Part shown: piece by piece, positions 49,099 to 62,745 of the stretch | Layout: every line of letters begins with the position of its first letter | How positions within the stretch are numbered: position 1 is the stretch's first letter | Source: Delphinapterus leucas | Taxonomy: Eukaryota > Chordata > Mammalia > Artiodactyla > Monodontidae | Direction: 5' to 3' | Length of the DNA: 64,000 nucleotides | Assembly: GCF_002288925.2 (NCBI RefSeq) | Contig: NW_022098037.1 | Coordinates: 5,644,287 to 5,708,286, forward strand | Position numbers and translations under genes: made by a program | Notes under the pieces: model-generated | Databases searched by the model: none | Told to the model about the DNA's origin: nothing | What the model saw: the letters and a program-made list of their open reading frames with translations, nothing else

Positions 49099-51540
49099 GC
49101 TTGCATCTCAGAAGTTTCCCTTTGATGGTACTCCTTTAGAGAAATTATTAAATGCTGCCAAATGACCCTCTACCCAGAAAAATGTTGCTTCCCTTTACAG
49201 GGGGTCCCAGCCTCTCCTGGAGTCCATTCAAGTGTTCGCATTTAAGAACTCTTCACTAAACTCCCATGGAGAATTTCTGTTATAAAGAAATCCAAATTCT
49301 CCTATTTCTTGATAAACTGATTCTTTAAAAAATCACTCATAAATTGCATTAAAATAGAAATGAATTTACCTTTTCCGAAAGTACACTCTAAAGTTGACCT
49401 ACCTTTGCCCTCTCCACATCTTATGCTCTGTCAGAAAATTCTGTATTTGCTTACTTGGTTTTATCCCAGCCCTTGACATACTCCCACCCCTCCCCACCCC
49501 AAATACACAAACAAGAGAAAGTCTGGGGCCTCTTCTATCTGTTTTCTGTCTGTCTGTCACTGTTGTGTCCTCGGAACCTAGGACAGTGTCAGGCAAATTG
49601 TAAGTGTTCAATATATTTATGAGTGAAAGAAGTATCCTATAATTTATAGCATCAAAACAGACTGATGTGTATTAATATTTACTAATTAACTATCATTACA
49701 ATCAAGATTTTGCTAGGTTCTTTAGGAAACAAACATGTCTTTTTATGGCACTCCACTTATCAAAACTTTTTCTCAGAAACTGTATCTTATACTCAGAATT
49801 ACCTTATGAGATAGCGAGCCTGGGTGTTAGTAGCCCCATTTTACAGAAGAAACAGAAAAATGTTAGGCAGTTGTTCAAGGTCTCACAGTCAGTTAATGGA
49901 AGCTATTCTTGTCCCACCATTTTGGAGGATGTTGTCCATGCTGGGGTTTTTTATTGTAAGTTGCCTGTATATTTATTGTCTCTACTCTGTGGAAATTTGG
50001 TGGGAACACCGTGAAATACTAGAAGTGGATGTGCTTTGAGAATAGAGGCATTATTTAATAATATTGTGTACTGATCTCATAGTCTTACCCTGTTTTGTGT
50101 TGTTTTCATATAGTAGAATTGATGTCTTTGTGAAAGCGTTCCATTTTAATTGAGATGATTCCAGATATTGATAACATGATTTGACTTGAGTTGGGACTCC
50201 ATTGTGTCTCTTGACTATTAAAAGATTTTTTGAAATAATGCTCGGAGACCTTGGAATTGTCTTGTGAGGAGAAAACTACACATTTCCTTAGATTCTACAG
50301 AATCCAGATTCTCTCATTAATTGATTATGTGACTTCAGGCAAGTTGCTTAACTTTACTAGACCTGTAGATGGAGAGAAACTGGGGCTGGGGGTGGGGATG
50401 GGAAGTTGAGTGAGGGTAAGATGGGTTGGAGGATAAAATCTAGATGAAACGAATGATTTTAATGCTTTTAGCTCTTTTCAGTTGTATTCACTCCAGAAAT
50501 TTGAACCATATTTAGTTATTAAATAGATCAAGATTTTGCTCATATTTTAGCTTCTCTTTTTTCTGTAATAATTCCATATTTTTATATTTTTCCATTTTGC
50601 AGTCATAAGACAAAGCCCCATTGCCAAAATTTTTTGACTGTCAGATATACTGACTCAGTGCTGGTTTTATACGGTTAAGTTGGGCATGAAAGAAACAAAA
50701 TTGATTTTGCACAGATATTGTATCCTTTGTGTTCCGTCAGTGATTTCCTGTATCAATGCAGAAAGCATTTTATTTTAAACAAACATTTAACATACATATT
50801 CTCCACTTTGCGTTGTAGAAAGGCCCTGAATTCTAATGCCCATAAACTGTTGGTCATACACTTATAGAGGTTTTAGACATAAAGAAGAACTATAACATCA
50901 TGCAGCATGGAGTCTTCTCTTTACAGATAAGTAAAGGGAGGGCCATGAAGGGTAGATAAGTACTATACAACTGGGTTCAGACACCCAGGGACCTAGGTTT
51001 AGGGAAGACTTCCCAAGAGAAGCTATACTTAAAGGGAAATTTAGAGGTAAGTGGAGAATAGTGAGATAACGTTCTTGGAGGGGATGGCTGTTGAGGAAAG
51101 TTCCAGGCTCAGGAAACAGCATGTGGGAAAGGTCCTGAGTCTGGAAGCAGCAAGCCATATTTAAGGAATATGGAAGTCGGAACATGGGAAATGGCTGGAA
51201 AAGAAAGAAAGGGTAAGATCATGCAGAGTCTTGCAGGCCTAGCTATAGGTTACCTGAAAGCGGAGGCATTGAAGGGACTAACAAACTCAAGTACAGAGGG
51301 AGGAAGAGAAAAGCTTTAAAGCATCACAGATTTGAAATTATCGCAGAGAGGAGCAATTCAGCACATGGGCTTTGAAGTCAGACTCAAAGTCCAAATCTCA
51401 GCTACTTAGGTGTGTAGGAATAAAGTTGCCTAATTACTCTGTGCCTCTGACTACTCAATTTTAAGTGGGGATAATACCGTTACCCACTTTATAGGATTTT
51501 GTAAGACAGAAATGACAAAAGATAGCATTTGTATATATGC
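49099..51540. other. Intron with MIR scraps and a dispersed repeat
   Basis: Reversed MIR at about 49790-49900 ('ttacagaagaaacag'), forward MIR at about 50290-50375, the dispersed 'cttggagg..aggctcaggaaacagcatgtgg' family at about 51050-51250, and a forward MIR at about 51355-51510 ('gtgcctctgactactcaatt'). No exon seen. Confidence 0.5.
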
Positions 51541-51549
51541 CTGTCCTTT

Positions 51550-51850
51550 ATCTTTGTTTTCTGTGGATTGTTGAATGTTTTCCACGTTGAATAGTTTTTT
51601 TAACTTTCCTTTTTTCTTTTTCTTTTAAACATTCTTGTTTGTTTTCCTTTTCTCCATGTTGAATGTTTTCTTATTGGTTTGCAAAAGCTCTTTACATATG
51701 AATGATATGAGTGTTTTGTCTGTCCTCTATGTGGCAGATATCTTTCTGAGCTTTTAACATTGTCATTTAATCTGTTAATAGTTCTTTTACTGTCAAAAAG
51801 TCAATTTTATATTAAAATTTTAATGTAAATATTCAAATATTTCAATCTTC
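51550..51850 (-). mobile_element. Old L1 (L1M-type) ORF2 fragment
   Basis: 'ttattggtttgcaaaagctc', 'tggcagatatctttctgagc' and 'cttttactgtcaaaaagtca' are reversed L1 ORF2 text. Confidence 0.7.
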
Positions 51851-51916
51851 CCTTAGAGCCTGTACTCCTAACCATATGCTAAACTTCCTCTCTTATTTAT
51901 AGAATGATGATATTAA

Positions 51917-54227
<2,311 letters not shown>

Positions 54228-54432
54228 TTTGGCAATTGTTTTCTGTAAAGAGACGGATAGTAAATATTGTAGGCTTTGCACCATAGCGGCCTTGTTGCGA
54301 TTACGCAACTCTGCAAACTCAGCCACGTAAGAGTGGCTTTACTTAGCCTACAAAAATAGGCAGGACAATAAAAAACAGGCAGTGGGCCAAATTGGGCCCA
54401 GGGCCTAGCTGTAATTTGCTGACCCCTGGTCT
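54228..54432. mobile_element. hAT-type MER element
   Basis: 'gggtttggcaattgttttctg', 'gtaaatattgtaggctttgca' and 'aatttgctgacccctggtcta', the same family as 17709, 29670 and 33485. Confidence 0.85.
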
Positions 54433-55660
54433 AGACCAATAACTCTCAGAATTAACTGGAAACTATGCAGTGAGAGAGCACAGCACTCAGGGTATATATG
54501 CAAGAAAAATAACCTTTTTTGTATAATTGGATTTAATCCAATTTCAAGCCCTGGTGGAAACTTTATTTCATCAATTCAGGATGAATCTACTGAGTTTTCT
54601 GGGCCCTGGAGGTGGGGCTCTGGTTCTTGGTGCCGTTAACATACTCCAGCGTCTGTTGAGGGCTGTTCTCTCTGGTCTTCGCTCACCAGTGGGAAAGGTC
54701 TCTGAGGTGCTATCCTGGCATCCTGAGCACACCCTTGCTTCCCATCTGGCCCCACCGGCTTCCCTGCTGCTCAGATGGGCGGGCTCCTGATGCTACCGCA
54801 CTGTCACCTGGAACGCCTGGCTGCCCAGGGAAACCACACGGCCACGTCATCCGTTCCTGTGCCTTGTGGGGTGCAGGGAACCCCAAGGGCCTCCCCTGAC
54901 TCTCCCCAGGAAAGAGCACAAGAATCCCTCTCTTCTAGGATTTCTCAGTGATGTGGAGTTCCCATAAGCTTTCTGCAAACCCAATCCCAGGACTCAGTCT
55001 GAGGATTAGGGGGTGGGAGGGACAGAGTTCAGGACCTTCTCGTGTACTTAACACGTCTTAACTCTTTGGTTGTCTGCCTCTCCCAATTTGGGGAAATTTT
55101 GTTAGTGTCTGGGATCTTGGGGCTTAGGCTTTGGTGACTGAAAAGCCAATAATTGGCTCCTTTGTGCTTTTTAGATGTTCTCTAGAGAAAACAAATGGAA
55201 ATCATTCTGGCTTAGTAAATGGGGAGGAAGTACAAGGTGCTGCCACAGCAAAACCATGACCCTGCTTGCCAGCAGAGACAACAGAAGCGCAGCTCTTTCT
55301 TCACTTCCACTTCTCAAATATCTTACAAGGGCGCCTGTTTGGCAGAGCTTAAATTGTATCTACATTTAGCAGCAAGGGAGTCTGGGAGAGATTGTGTTCA
55401 ACTGTCCTGCCTTCACAGTAGAGGACGCACGAATCCAACTAGCCAACCTCAGTTGACAGAATACGTAACTTCTCTGAGCCTCCAATCTGTGAATTAGGAA
55501 TAATATCTATTTTTTACAGGGTTCTTGTGAGGATTAAATTAGATTTTTTTATGTAAAGATCCTGGTAGCTCTCTTGCCTTAGGACTTCACTGCAGATCCT
55601 TCATGAATGTAATACTTTAAACACACACAGACACACTCATACATACCCACGAGAAATTTT
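54433..55660. other. Intron, no gene recognised
   Basis: A MIR-like forward piece lies at about 55460-55560. The G+C-richer 54600-54900 has open frames of up to 87 codons without support. Confidence 0.4.
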
Positions 55661-55662
55661 TT

Positions 55663-55857
55663 CTTTTTTTTGGTTGCTCTGTGTCTTAGTTGCGGCAGGC
55701 AGGCTCCTTAGTTGCGGCTGGCAGGTTCCTTAGTTGTGGCATGCGAACTCTTACTTGAGGCGTGCATGTGGTATCTAGCTCCCTGACCAGGGATTGAACC
55801 CGCGTCCCCTGCTTTGGGAGGCGGATTCTTAACCACTGTGCCACCAGGGAAGTCCCA
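55663..55857 (-). mobile_element. CHR-type SINE, older copy
   Basis: Reversed: 'tttggttgctctgtgtctta', two tandem 'ccttagttgcggc.ggcagg' units, and the head 'gtgccaccagggaagtccc'. Flanked by A2-3T6 words (near 55650 and 55857) that may be the duplication. Confidence 0.9.
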
Positions 55858-57045
55858 ATTTTTTAAAACTTAAAAATAAAACAAAGACCACCGTTAAACT
55901 TCCTGATTTCACTGGTCTCTGTTTCTGTTATAAATACTTTAATTTTTCTTAAGGTTTTATTTGTTATAGGTATTTATGGCATCAATGAGATAAATTTTGA
56001 TTTTTTTAAAAAAATAACAACTGCAGAACACAAGCATAATGCCAAGTGACAATGAGAGCTATTTGCTCAGCACTAGATTAAATCGAGAGCTGTCCCTCCC
56101 CCTCGGTTATCATTGTAGAGCATATGGAAATATGCTAAGGTCTGGATGAATTTTGATTCAAACCTCAAACCTCAACTGAAAAACTGATCTGCATCTGACT
56201 GGATATTTCAAGTGGCTGCATTCCCAAATAGGTCAATGTCAATGCCACTCACAACCGTCTCCATGCCAGGAAAGAATGGTAGAACATTTAAAAGGCATTT
56301 TATGAGCAAATGGGGGACTTTTCATCCTTTGGAACATATTTTTATATAAGATAGTGAACCAGCATTAGACTTAGTTCTGAAGTTTTAGAAAAGATTCTAG
56401 AATTATTGAAACAATTGTGACATGTAGGATAGATGTAGCGAGTTTCCAACAGGCCTTTGGTTTATGGGTTAGAGCTGAAGTGCCCTGACTTACTTATAAA
56501 CTTACTGCAATCCTATTTGATTTTGAGGTCTGATTTTATAAAATTTAATAATGATCCCAATGAACTCTATAGGTCAAATTATCTTAGAGTGTGATTCAAG
56601 GGGTGGGGATTAAACGATTTCACTGCATTGGAAGACTTTTGTTATAAAAGTCTTGGGAAGAGTAGGACTCTGAAGGCAGATAACCTGGATTCCAACCCCA
56701 GCTGATTCTCTTCCAAGTTACTTAATGTCTCTGGGCTTCAGACTTCGTACCTGTAAAATGAGGATAATAATAAAGATGAGGAGGAGGAAGGTGAGATGAT
56801 GGCAATGTGATGATGATAGACAGAGAAATAGCATACATCAAGGGATTATTTTGTGCAGGCTTTATCAGGAGACTTTACATATACTAACTCATTTCATCTT
56901 CAAGAAAACCCTTTGAGGTAGATTTAAATAAGGTAATGTGTGTAAAGTGATTATCATAGTCTTTGCCAATAGGAAACCCTCAATAAATATCTGCTATTAT
57001 TACTATTATGATTGGGTTGTCATGAAGAAAAAATGAGACATTGGT
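55858..57045. other. Intron with MIR pieces
   Basis: Forward MIR at about 56655-56790 ('taatgtctctgggcttcaga', 'cctgtaaaatgaggataata') and a reversed piece at about 56850-56930. No exon seen. Confidence 0.45.
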
Positions 57046-57090
57046 GGGGTTTTTTTTGTTGTTGTCGTTCTTTTTATTTTTTTATTTTCC

Positions 57091-57790
57091 TTTTTTTTTT
57101 CACAACTCACACACACACACTGTATTTTATTTTTACAAGAGATAAATAAACTGACACCAAGCATTGTAAAGGGATGACCACAACAAAAGCAATGATGATT
57201 GCAATTACCAAACATGAAACACATTCATACTATGTCATAATATTGACATTCAGTCCAGTAATCCACCACTGTAACAGCTTCTTTACTTTGCAGTGAAAAT
57301 TGATTTGTATATTTTTGCCTCTGAGTCCTTGTGGGATTTTTTTTTTTTTTCAAACAGAAAGTCACAAAAATTATAATCATCCTCAACAGTTCACTCAGTC
57401 CCATGTAATTAATTTTTTTTTCATCTTGATCTTTTGTTAGCACTTTTACGAATTCATCAGCTTTCCATTAGAGTTCTGAAAATGCTTATTCATTCAGTTC
57501 AGCAGTATAGTCAGTTACCAGAAACCTGTACTTGTCAGTCTTTTCCATGAATTCCTTGAAGATGAAACCCTTTTATAGGAACATTTTTGTGAAAGCATCA
57601 GAGTATACCCAGAACTGTCTGTAAATGACAAAAGACTTAAAAATGACCACGGTTAAAGATGTGATGAAAGTTCATAATAATGCAATTGACAAGGAAATTT
57701 AGTTATTTCAGAGATACACATTTTAAAGTACTAACTAGAATTATGACTTATATTATACAAGAACATATAAGATTTTTAGAAATTTCATGT
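57091..57790 (-). pseudogene. Probable processed retrocopy, source unknown
   Basis: Read on the minus strand the segment ends with AATAAA (57131-57126) about 25 bases before an A-run (57100-57091), with a longer degenerate A-rich stretch beyond. Upstream is a frame with SFVIYRQFWVYSDAFTKMFL, one stop, then KEFMEKTDKYRFLVTDYTAE and LNE plus TAA at about 57488; the rest would be 3'UTR. I do not recognise the protein. The 5' end is undefined and no target-site duplication was found. Confidence 0.5.
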
Positions 57791-57856
57791 AATGTCTGAA
57801 AGATTTATATTAACATATTTCCATATAAATAACCCAAAGGAAGTTTAGTATTAGTT

Positions 57857-58775
57857 GTTTTTTGTTTGTTTGTTTTTTTATACTGCAGGTTCTTATTAGT
57901 CATCAATTTTATACACATCAGTGTATACATGTCAATCCCAATCGCCCAATTCAGCATACCACCATCCCCACCCCACTGTGGTTTTCCTCTCTTGGTGTCC
58001 ATACGTTTGTTTTCTACATCTGTGTCTCAACTTCTGCCCTGCAAACTGGTTCATCTGTACCATTTTTCTAGGTTCCACATACATGCATTTATATACGATA
58101 TTTGTTTTTCTCTTTCTGACTTACTTCACTCTGTACGACAGTCTCTAGATCCATCCACGTCTCAACAAATGACTCAATTTCATTCCTTTTTATGGCTGAG
58201 TAATATTCCATTGTATATATGTACCACCTCTTCTTTATCCATTCGTCTGTCAATGGGCATTTAGGTTGCTTCCATGACCTGGCTATTATAAATAGTGCTG
58301 CAATGAACATTGGGGTGCATGTGTCTTTTTGAATTATGGTTTTCTCTGGGTATATGCCCAGTAGTGGGATTGCTGGATCATATGGTAATTCTATTTGTAG
58401 TTTTTTAAGGAACCTCCATACTGTTCTCCATAGTGGCTATATCAATTTACATTCCCACCAACAGTGCAAGAGGGTTCCCTTTTCTCCACACCCTCTCCAG
58501 CATTTGTTGTTTGTAGATTTTCTGATGATGGCCATTCTGACTGGTGTGAGGTGATACCTCATTGTAGTTTTGATTTGCATTTCCTAATATTAGTGATGTT
58601 GAGCAGCTTTTCATGTGCTTCTTGGCCATCTGTATGTCTTCTTTGGAGAAATGTCTATTTAGGTCTTCTGCCCATTTTTGGATTGGGTTGTTTGTTTCTT
58701 TAATATTGAGCTGCATGAGCTGTTTGTATATTTTGGAGATTAATCCTTTGTCCGTTGATTCGTTTGTGAATAGAG
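57857..58775 (-). mobile_element. L1 3' third, 5'-truncated
   Basis: Reversed L1 with T-rich tail at 57857-57878, 3'UTR ('tttatacacatcagtgtata', 'caatcgcccaattcagcata') and the ORF2 C-terminus. Open remnants are 58310-58089 ('WKQPKCPLTDEWIKK', 'WYIYTMEYYSAI') and part of 58827-58447 ('[18 protein letters not shown]'). A different subfamily 3'UTR from the L1 at 6677. Confidence 0.92.
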
Positions 58776-59830
58776 ACATTGTTTTTAAAACCTCCAGCTC
58801 TGTACCTGGCACACCTTGAGTGCTCATAAAACATTCGCTATTGTTGTTTTGTTGATGAATTCCTATTATTTTATCATCATTATTCTTCTCTTCATCCAGC
58901 CCCCTTAATTTGGATCATACACTATTTTCAAAACTATCTCTCTTCCTATTAGTTAACTAATTAAGCCTCTAGCTTCTGGGAGTTTGAATTAATTAATTCA
59001 ATTTTTTTCAGTAAATATAATTAAGTACCAACTATATGCCAGCCGTTCTTCTAAGCCTACATGATACAGTGGTGAACAAAACAAAATTCCTGCTCTCACT
59101 TTCACCATTTTAAAGCAAAGTAGGAAAACAGTTTACATAATTGAGCTAAAATAGAAAAAAAGAGAAACCAGTAAAACAAACAAACAAAAAAGATTAAAAA
59201 TACAAAAGCAATAAAATGGTATCTAAAAGAACATATAGAAAAAGGAAACGATAGAAGGGTGATTTCCAATGAATAAAAGTTGATATATCAAATAAATATA
59301 GAGCAATGATATAAAACAAACTGAAGACAATAGAAATTAGATTTAAATAAGAAAAAATGTTTAAACTAAATATATAAGCAATATATAAATAGGAAAGTCG
59401 ACTAGAGGCCACTAGTCAGTATAAGCCTCCAGCTCCTGGGAGTTTGCCTACCTGGGAGTTTAAACTGCTGTTAAGGGCCTGAAAAGCCCAACCCCTGCAG
59501 ATGTTACCCTTGCCCTCAGTCTCCCAAGGATACCCAGTAGGGGTGAGGGTGTCCACGGATTTTTGCTTTCAACTCCTTTAGACAACTTCATCACTTGAAC
59601 ATTTTGTCAAAGCAATGAGTACATGTCATTCGAAAGTCAAACGGTAGAAAAGCCCCTGCCCAACCATTTCTGCCCTAAGTCCTGTTCCCCAGAGGCAACC
59701 ACTGATAACCACTAGGGGTTTTGTGTTTTTGTGTTTTGCATTTTGTTGTTTGATCATTTGGATAGGCTTTATTTCCACAGAACCATCTCCCCTCCTTACA
59801 AACACAGAATTAAAGATATAGAGAAGGCAT
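58776..59830. other. Intron, A+T-rich
   Basis: MIR-like 'gtaccaactatatgccagcc' near 59025-59100. The phrase 'agcctccagctcctgggagttt' at about 59424 nearly repeats 'agcctctagcttctgggagttt' at about 58965. No gene. Confidence 0.4.
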
Positions 59831-59839
59831 ACAATTTTT

Positions 59840-60540
59840 AAAATAATATTCCTTTATTATACTTTTCATATCCATGGAATTAGTAGTAATGGCTCTCTTT
59901 TATTTCTGATACTAGTAATTTGTGTCTTCTCTCTCTTTCTTGGTTAGCCTTGCTAGATATTTTTCAATTTTATTGACCTTTTTGGAGAACCAGCTTTGGT
60001 TTCATTGATTTTCTCTGTTGTATTCCTATTTTCTTTCTTTTTTTTTTTTTTTGTCGTACGCGGGCCTCTCACTGCCGTGTCCTCTCCTGTCGCGGAGCAC
60101 AGGCTCTGGACCCGCAGGACCAGTGACCATGGCTCAAGGGCCCAGCCGCTCCGCGGCACGTGGGATCTTCCCGGACCGGGGCACGAACCCGTGTCCCCTG
60201 CATCGGCAGGCGGACTCTCAACTACTGCACCACCAGGGAAGCCCTGTATTCCTATTTTCAATTTCACTGATCCTGCTCTAACTTTTATTACTTCTCCTCT
60301 TCAGCTTACTTTGGATTTAATTTGCTCTCTTTTCTAGTTTCCTACGGTGGAAGTTTAGATTATTGGATTTTATGTATTTCTTTTCTAATGTATTCGGTTA
60401 ATGCTATGAATTTTTCCTCTGAGTACTGCTTTTGCTATATCCCCCAAATTTTGATGAGTTGTATTTTCATTTTCATTTAGTTCATTTCTACGTTTTTCCT
60501 TTGATAGCCACCTCCGTATTTTAGATGTACTTTATGTGTA
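59840..60540 (-). mobile_element. Old L1 (L1M-type) ORF2 fragment, split by a SINE
   Basis: 'tttttggagaaccagctttg', 'cttttctaatgtattcggtt' and 'gtactgcttttgctatatcc' are reversed ORF2 text; the SINE at 60034-60244 interrupts it. Confidence 0.82.
60034..60244 (-). mobile_element. CHR-type SINE, young-looking
   Basis: Reversed copy ending 'accaccagggaagccc' with T-rich tail. Exact 15-bp target-site duplication 'tgtattcctattttc' at 60019-60033 and 60245-60259. Confidence 0.95.
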
Positions 60541-61375
60541 GCATTTCAGAAACACCTTGTTACTGAAACAGGTAGGACTAAGTGTAAAACATATCATATT
60601 TCTCTATTTCTGTAATCAAATTTAATCTTTCCCAGGCTCATAATCCCCCTGGCTGATGAGGAATTCCACTGGGGATATATTTGGGGATGCTCTTTTCCCC
60701 AGAAACATGCACAAATCTCGGGGGTCTTACACAGGGGGGAATATTTTGGTACTGGTTGGTATGCTCCTCGTTCACCTTTGAATTGATCCCTTGAGAGTGG
60801 ACAACTCAGTCACCTTTTGACATGGGTATTTTATCTCAGGGTTTCCAAGGTCATGTTATTAGTATCTTCCTGTCCTCATCTCAGAGCTATCCCATTAGAG
60901 ATTTGTCACCTCTCTAGAGGCTGTTTATGGGTGCTGGTCCAATACTCAGAGAACCTGTGAGACTCATCCCATTCTCAGGCTCTGGTGAAGTTCCCCAAAC
61001 CTCTTTCCAGCTAAGCTGCCTCTGCTCCCCCAACTCTAAAAGCATTGACCTCCGCCTCCATCATCTTTGATACGATGCAGTGTAACCCTTTCAATGAGGG
61101 GTTGAAAACAAAAGCCCTATCCGAGAGTTATGTTTATCTAGAGGTAAACAACTTCAGGTTTTGTCTTAGCAAGTGAACATAAAAAGATGGCTACCCTCTT
61201 GGGATGGGATAGAAAAGCAAAAGACAACAAAACAGCAACCCCAAACCCCAAAACAATAGGACCAAGTATAAATCACACATGAATCACTTGATAAATCATC
61301 CTTTACATTAAAATTCCTAAAATTGTTGAAAAATACACATTTATGGACTCAGACAAACTGGGGAAAATAATGATT
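60541..61375. other. Intron, no repeat or gene recognised
   Basis: Nothing assignable by eye. Confidence 0.35.
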
Positions 61376-61379
61376 CTCA

Positions 61380-61535
61380 GTTATGGGCTGGACAGTTTCC
61401 ACTGGAGACTCTTTATTTCATTTATCCTTATAGTGGCTCCTTGAGATAGTATTATCATCTCCTTTTTCCAAATAAAAATACCAACACTCAGAAATTCGCC
61501 CAGATCTCACAGCTATGAAAGAATGCAGTAGAACT
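61380..61535 (-). mobile_element. MIR SINE (minus)
   Basis: 'tttatccttatagtggctcc', 'ttgagatagtattatcatct' and 'aaattcgcccagatctcacag'. Confidence 0.7.
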
Positions 61536-61557
61536 GGTACTCAAATCTGCAGGACTC

Positions 61558-61771
61558 TTTTGTTTGTTTGTTTGTTTTGCAGTACGTGGGCCTCTCACTG
61601 TTGTGGCCTCTCCCGTTGCAGAGCAACAGGCTCTGGACGCGCAGGCTCAGCGGCCATGGCTCACGGGCGCAGCCGCTCTGCGGCATGTGGAATCTTCCCG
61701 GACCGGGACACGAACCCGTGTCCCCTGCATCGGCAGGCGGACTCTCAACCACTGCGCCACCAGGGAAGCCC
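61558..61771 (-). mobile_element. CHR-type SINE
   Basis: Reversed copy: (TTTG)n-like tail at about 61558-61581, 'gcagtacgtgggcctctcac' to 'gcgccaccagggaagccca'. Target-site duplication not clear. Confidence 0.92.
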
Positions 61772-62495
61772 AGACTATGTTATTTTAATGAACTTTTATT
61801 TCACAGTATTTTTTTTTTTCCTAGAGGGAGTATAGAGGTTTGATGAATGCCCTTTGACTACTAAGTTGTTTGTTGATTTGCCTACTTTGGAGTGACATTA
61901 GGCAACTTCCAAAAATAATTCAAAGTCAGTTCTTTTTAAGCTTATTTAAGAAAAAAAATTAGAAATTATAGTGATAAAAGTAAGTGTTGGAAAATCAGGT
62001 AGACATTTTTTTGTGGCTCCCTAACAGATAAAGGGGGAAAAAACCTTAAAAGCAACATTAACAAGAGCTAAATAGTCAAGAATAATTTTTATCAACTGCA
62101 TCTCAAAAGTTTGAGAGTTTTTTGCTTTTTCAAAAACAACGACCTAAAACAGCTCCTGCCGGGCGATCAGGAGTCTATTACTGAGTTTTAAAAATTTCAG
62201 CGAACAACTCAAAGAGAGGAATTGAGATCCTAAAGCCCAAGAAACTGTGTGATGGAGACCAAAGCTTACCTGGTTCAGTATGGGCAGCTGTTCTGTCTAG
62301 TTTGTGCTACTTTGCAGTTTTCTACCAGCGAGACAGAGGTGGAGCAGACATCTGGAGTGGGGAGGGAGAACAGGATGTTTCTGAAGAAGCTTTGGAGATA
62401 GGGATGAAACTGTGGAGCACTTCACATGCAAAATGGGATTTGGGGAGTTTAATGTCAAAAGACAATTTTTAGGAATGTAATCTCCTAACTAGAAG
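61772..62495. other. Intron, nothing recognised
   Basis: No gene or repeat assigned. Confidence 0.35.
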
Positions 62496-62499
62496 GACA

Positions 62500-62745
62500 G
62501 CATAATATAGAGGTTAAGAGCATAGAGTATGGAACTGAGCCTATCAGCGTTCAAATCTGAGCTCTACCATTTACCATCTGTAGGACCTTGAGCAAATTAC
62601 TTAATTTCTGTGTAACTCAGTCTCCTTACCTATAAGAGAGAGATAAGACTAGGTCTACCTCATAAGAGTGTTATTAGTGTTAAGTGAAACGCCATATGCA
62701 AAGTGTTTAAAAGTGCCTGCTACAAAATAAGTCCTGTACAAGTGG
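62500..62745 (+). mobile_element. MIR SINE (plus)
   Basis: 'atatagaggttaagagcatag', 'cgttcaaatctgagctctac', 'aggaccttgagcaaattact' and 'taagtgaaacgccatatgca' form a near complete MIR. Confidence 0.93.

Noticed and set aside
57925..58830. Possible separate gene with 'YIYTMEYYSAIKRNE'
   Set aside because: This is the C-terminus of L1 ORF2, 5'-truncated and frame-broken.
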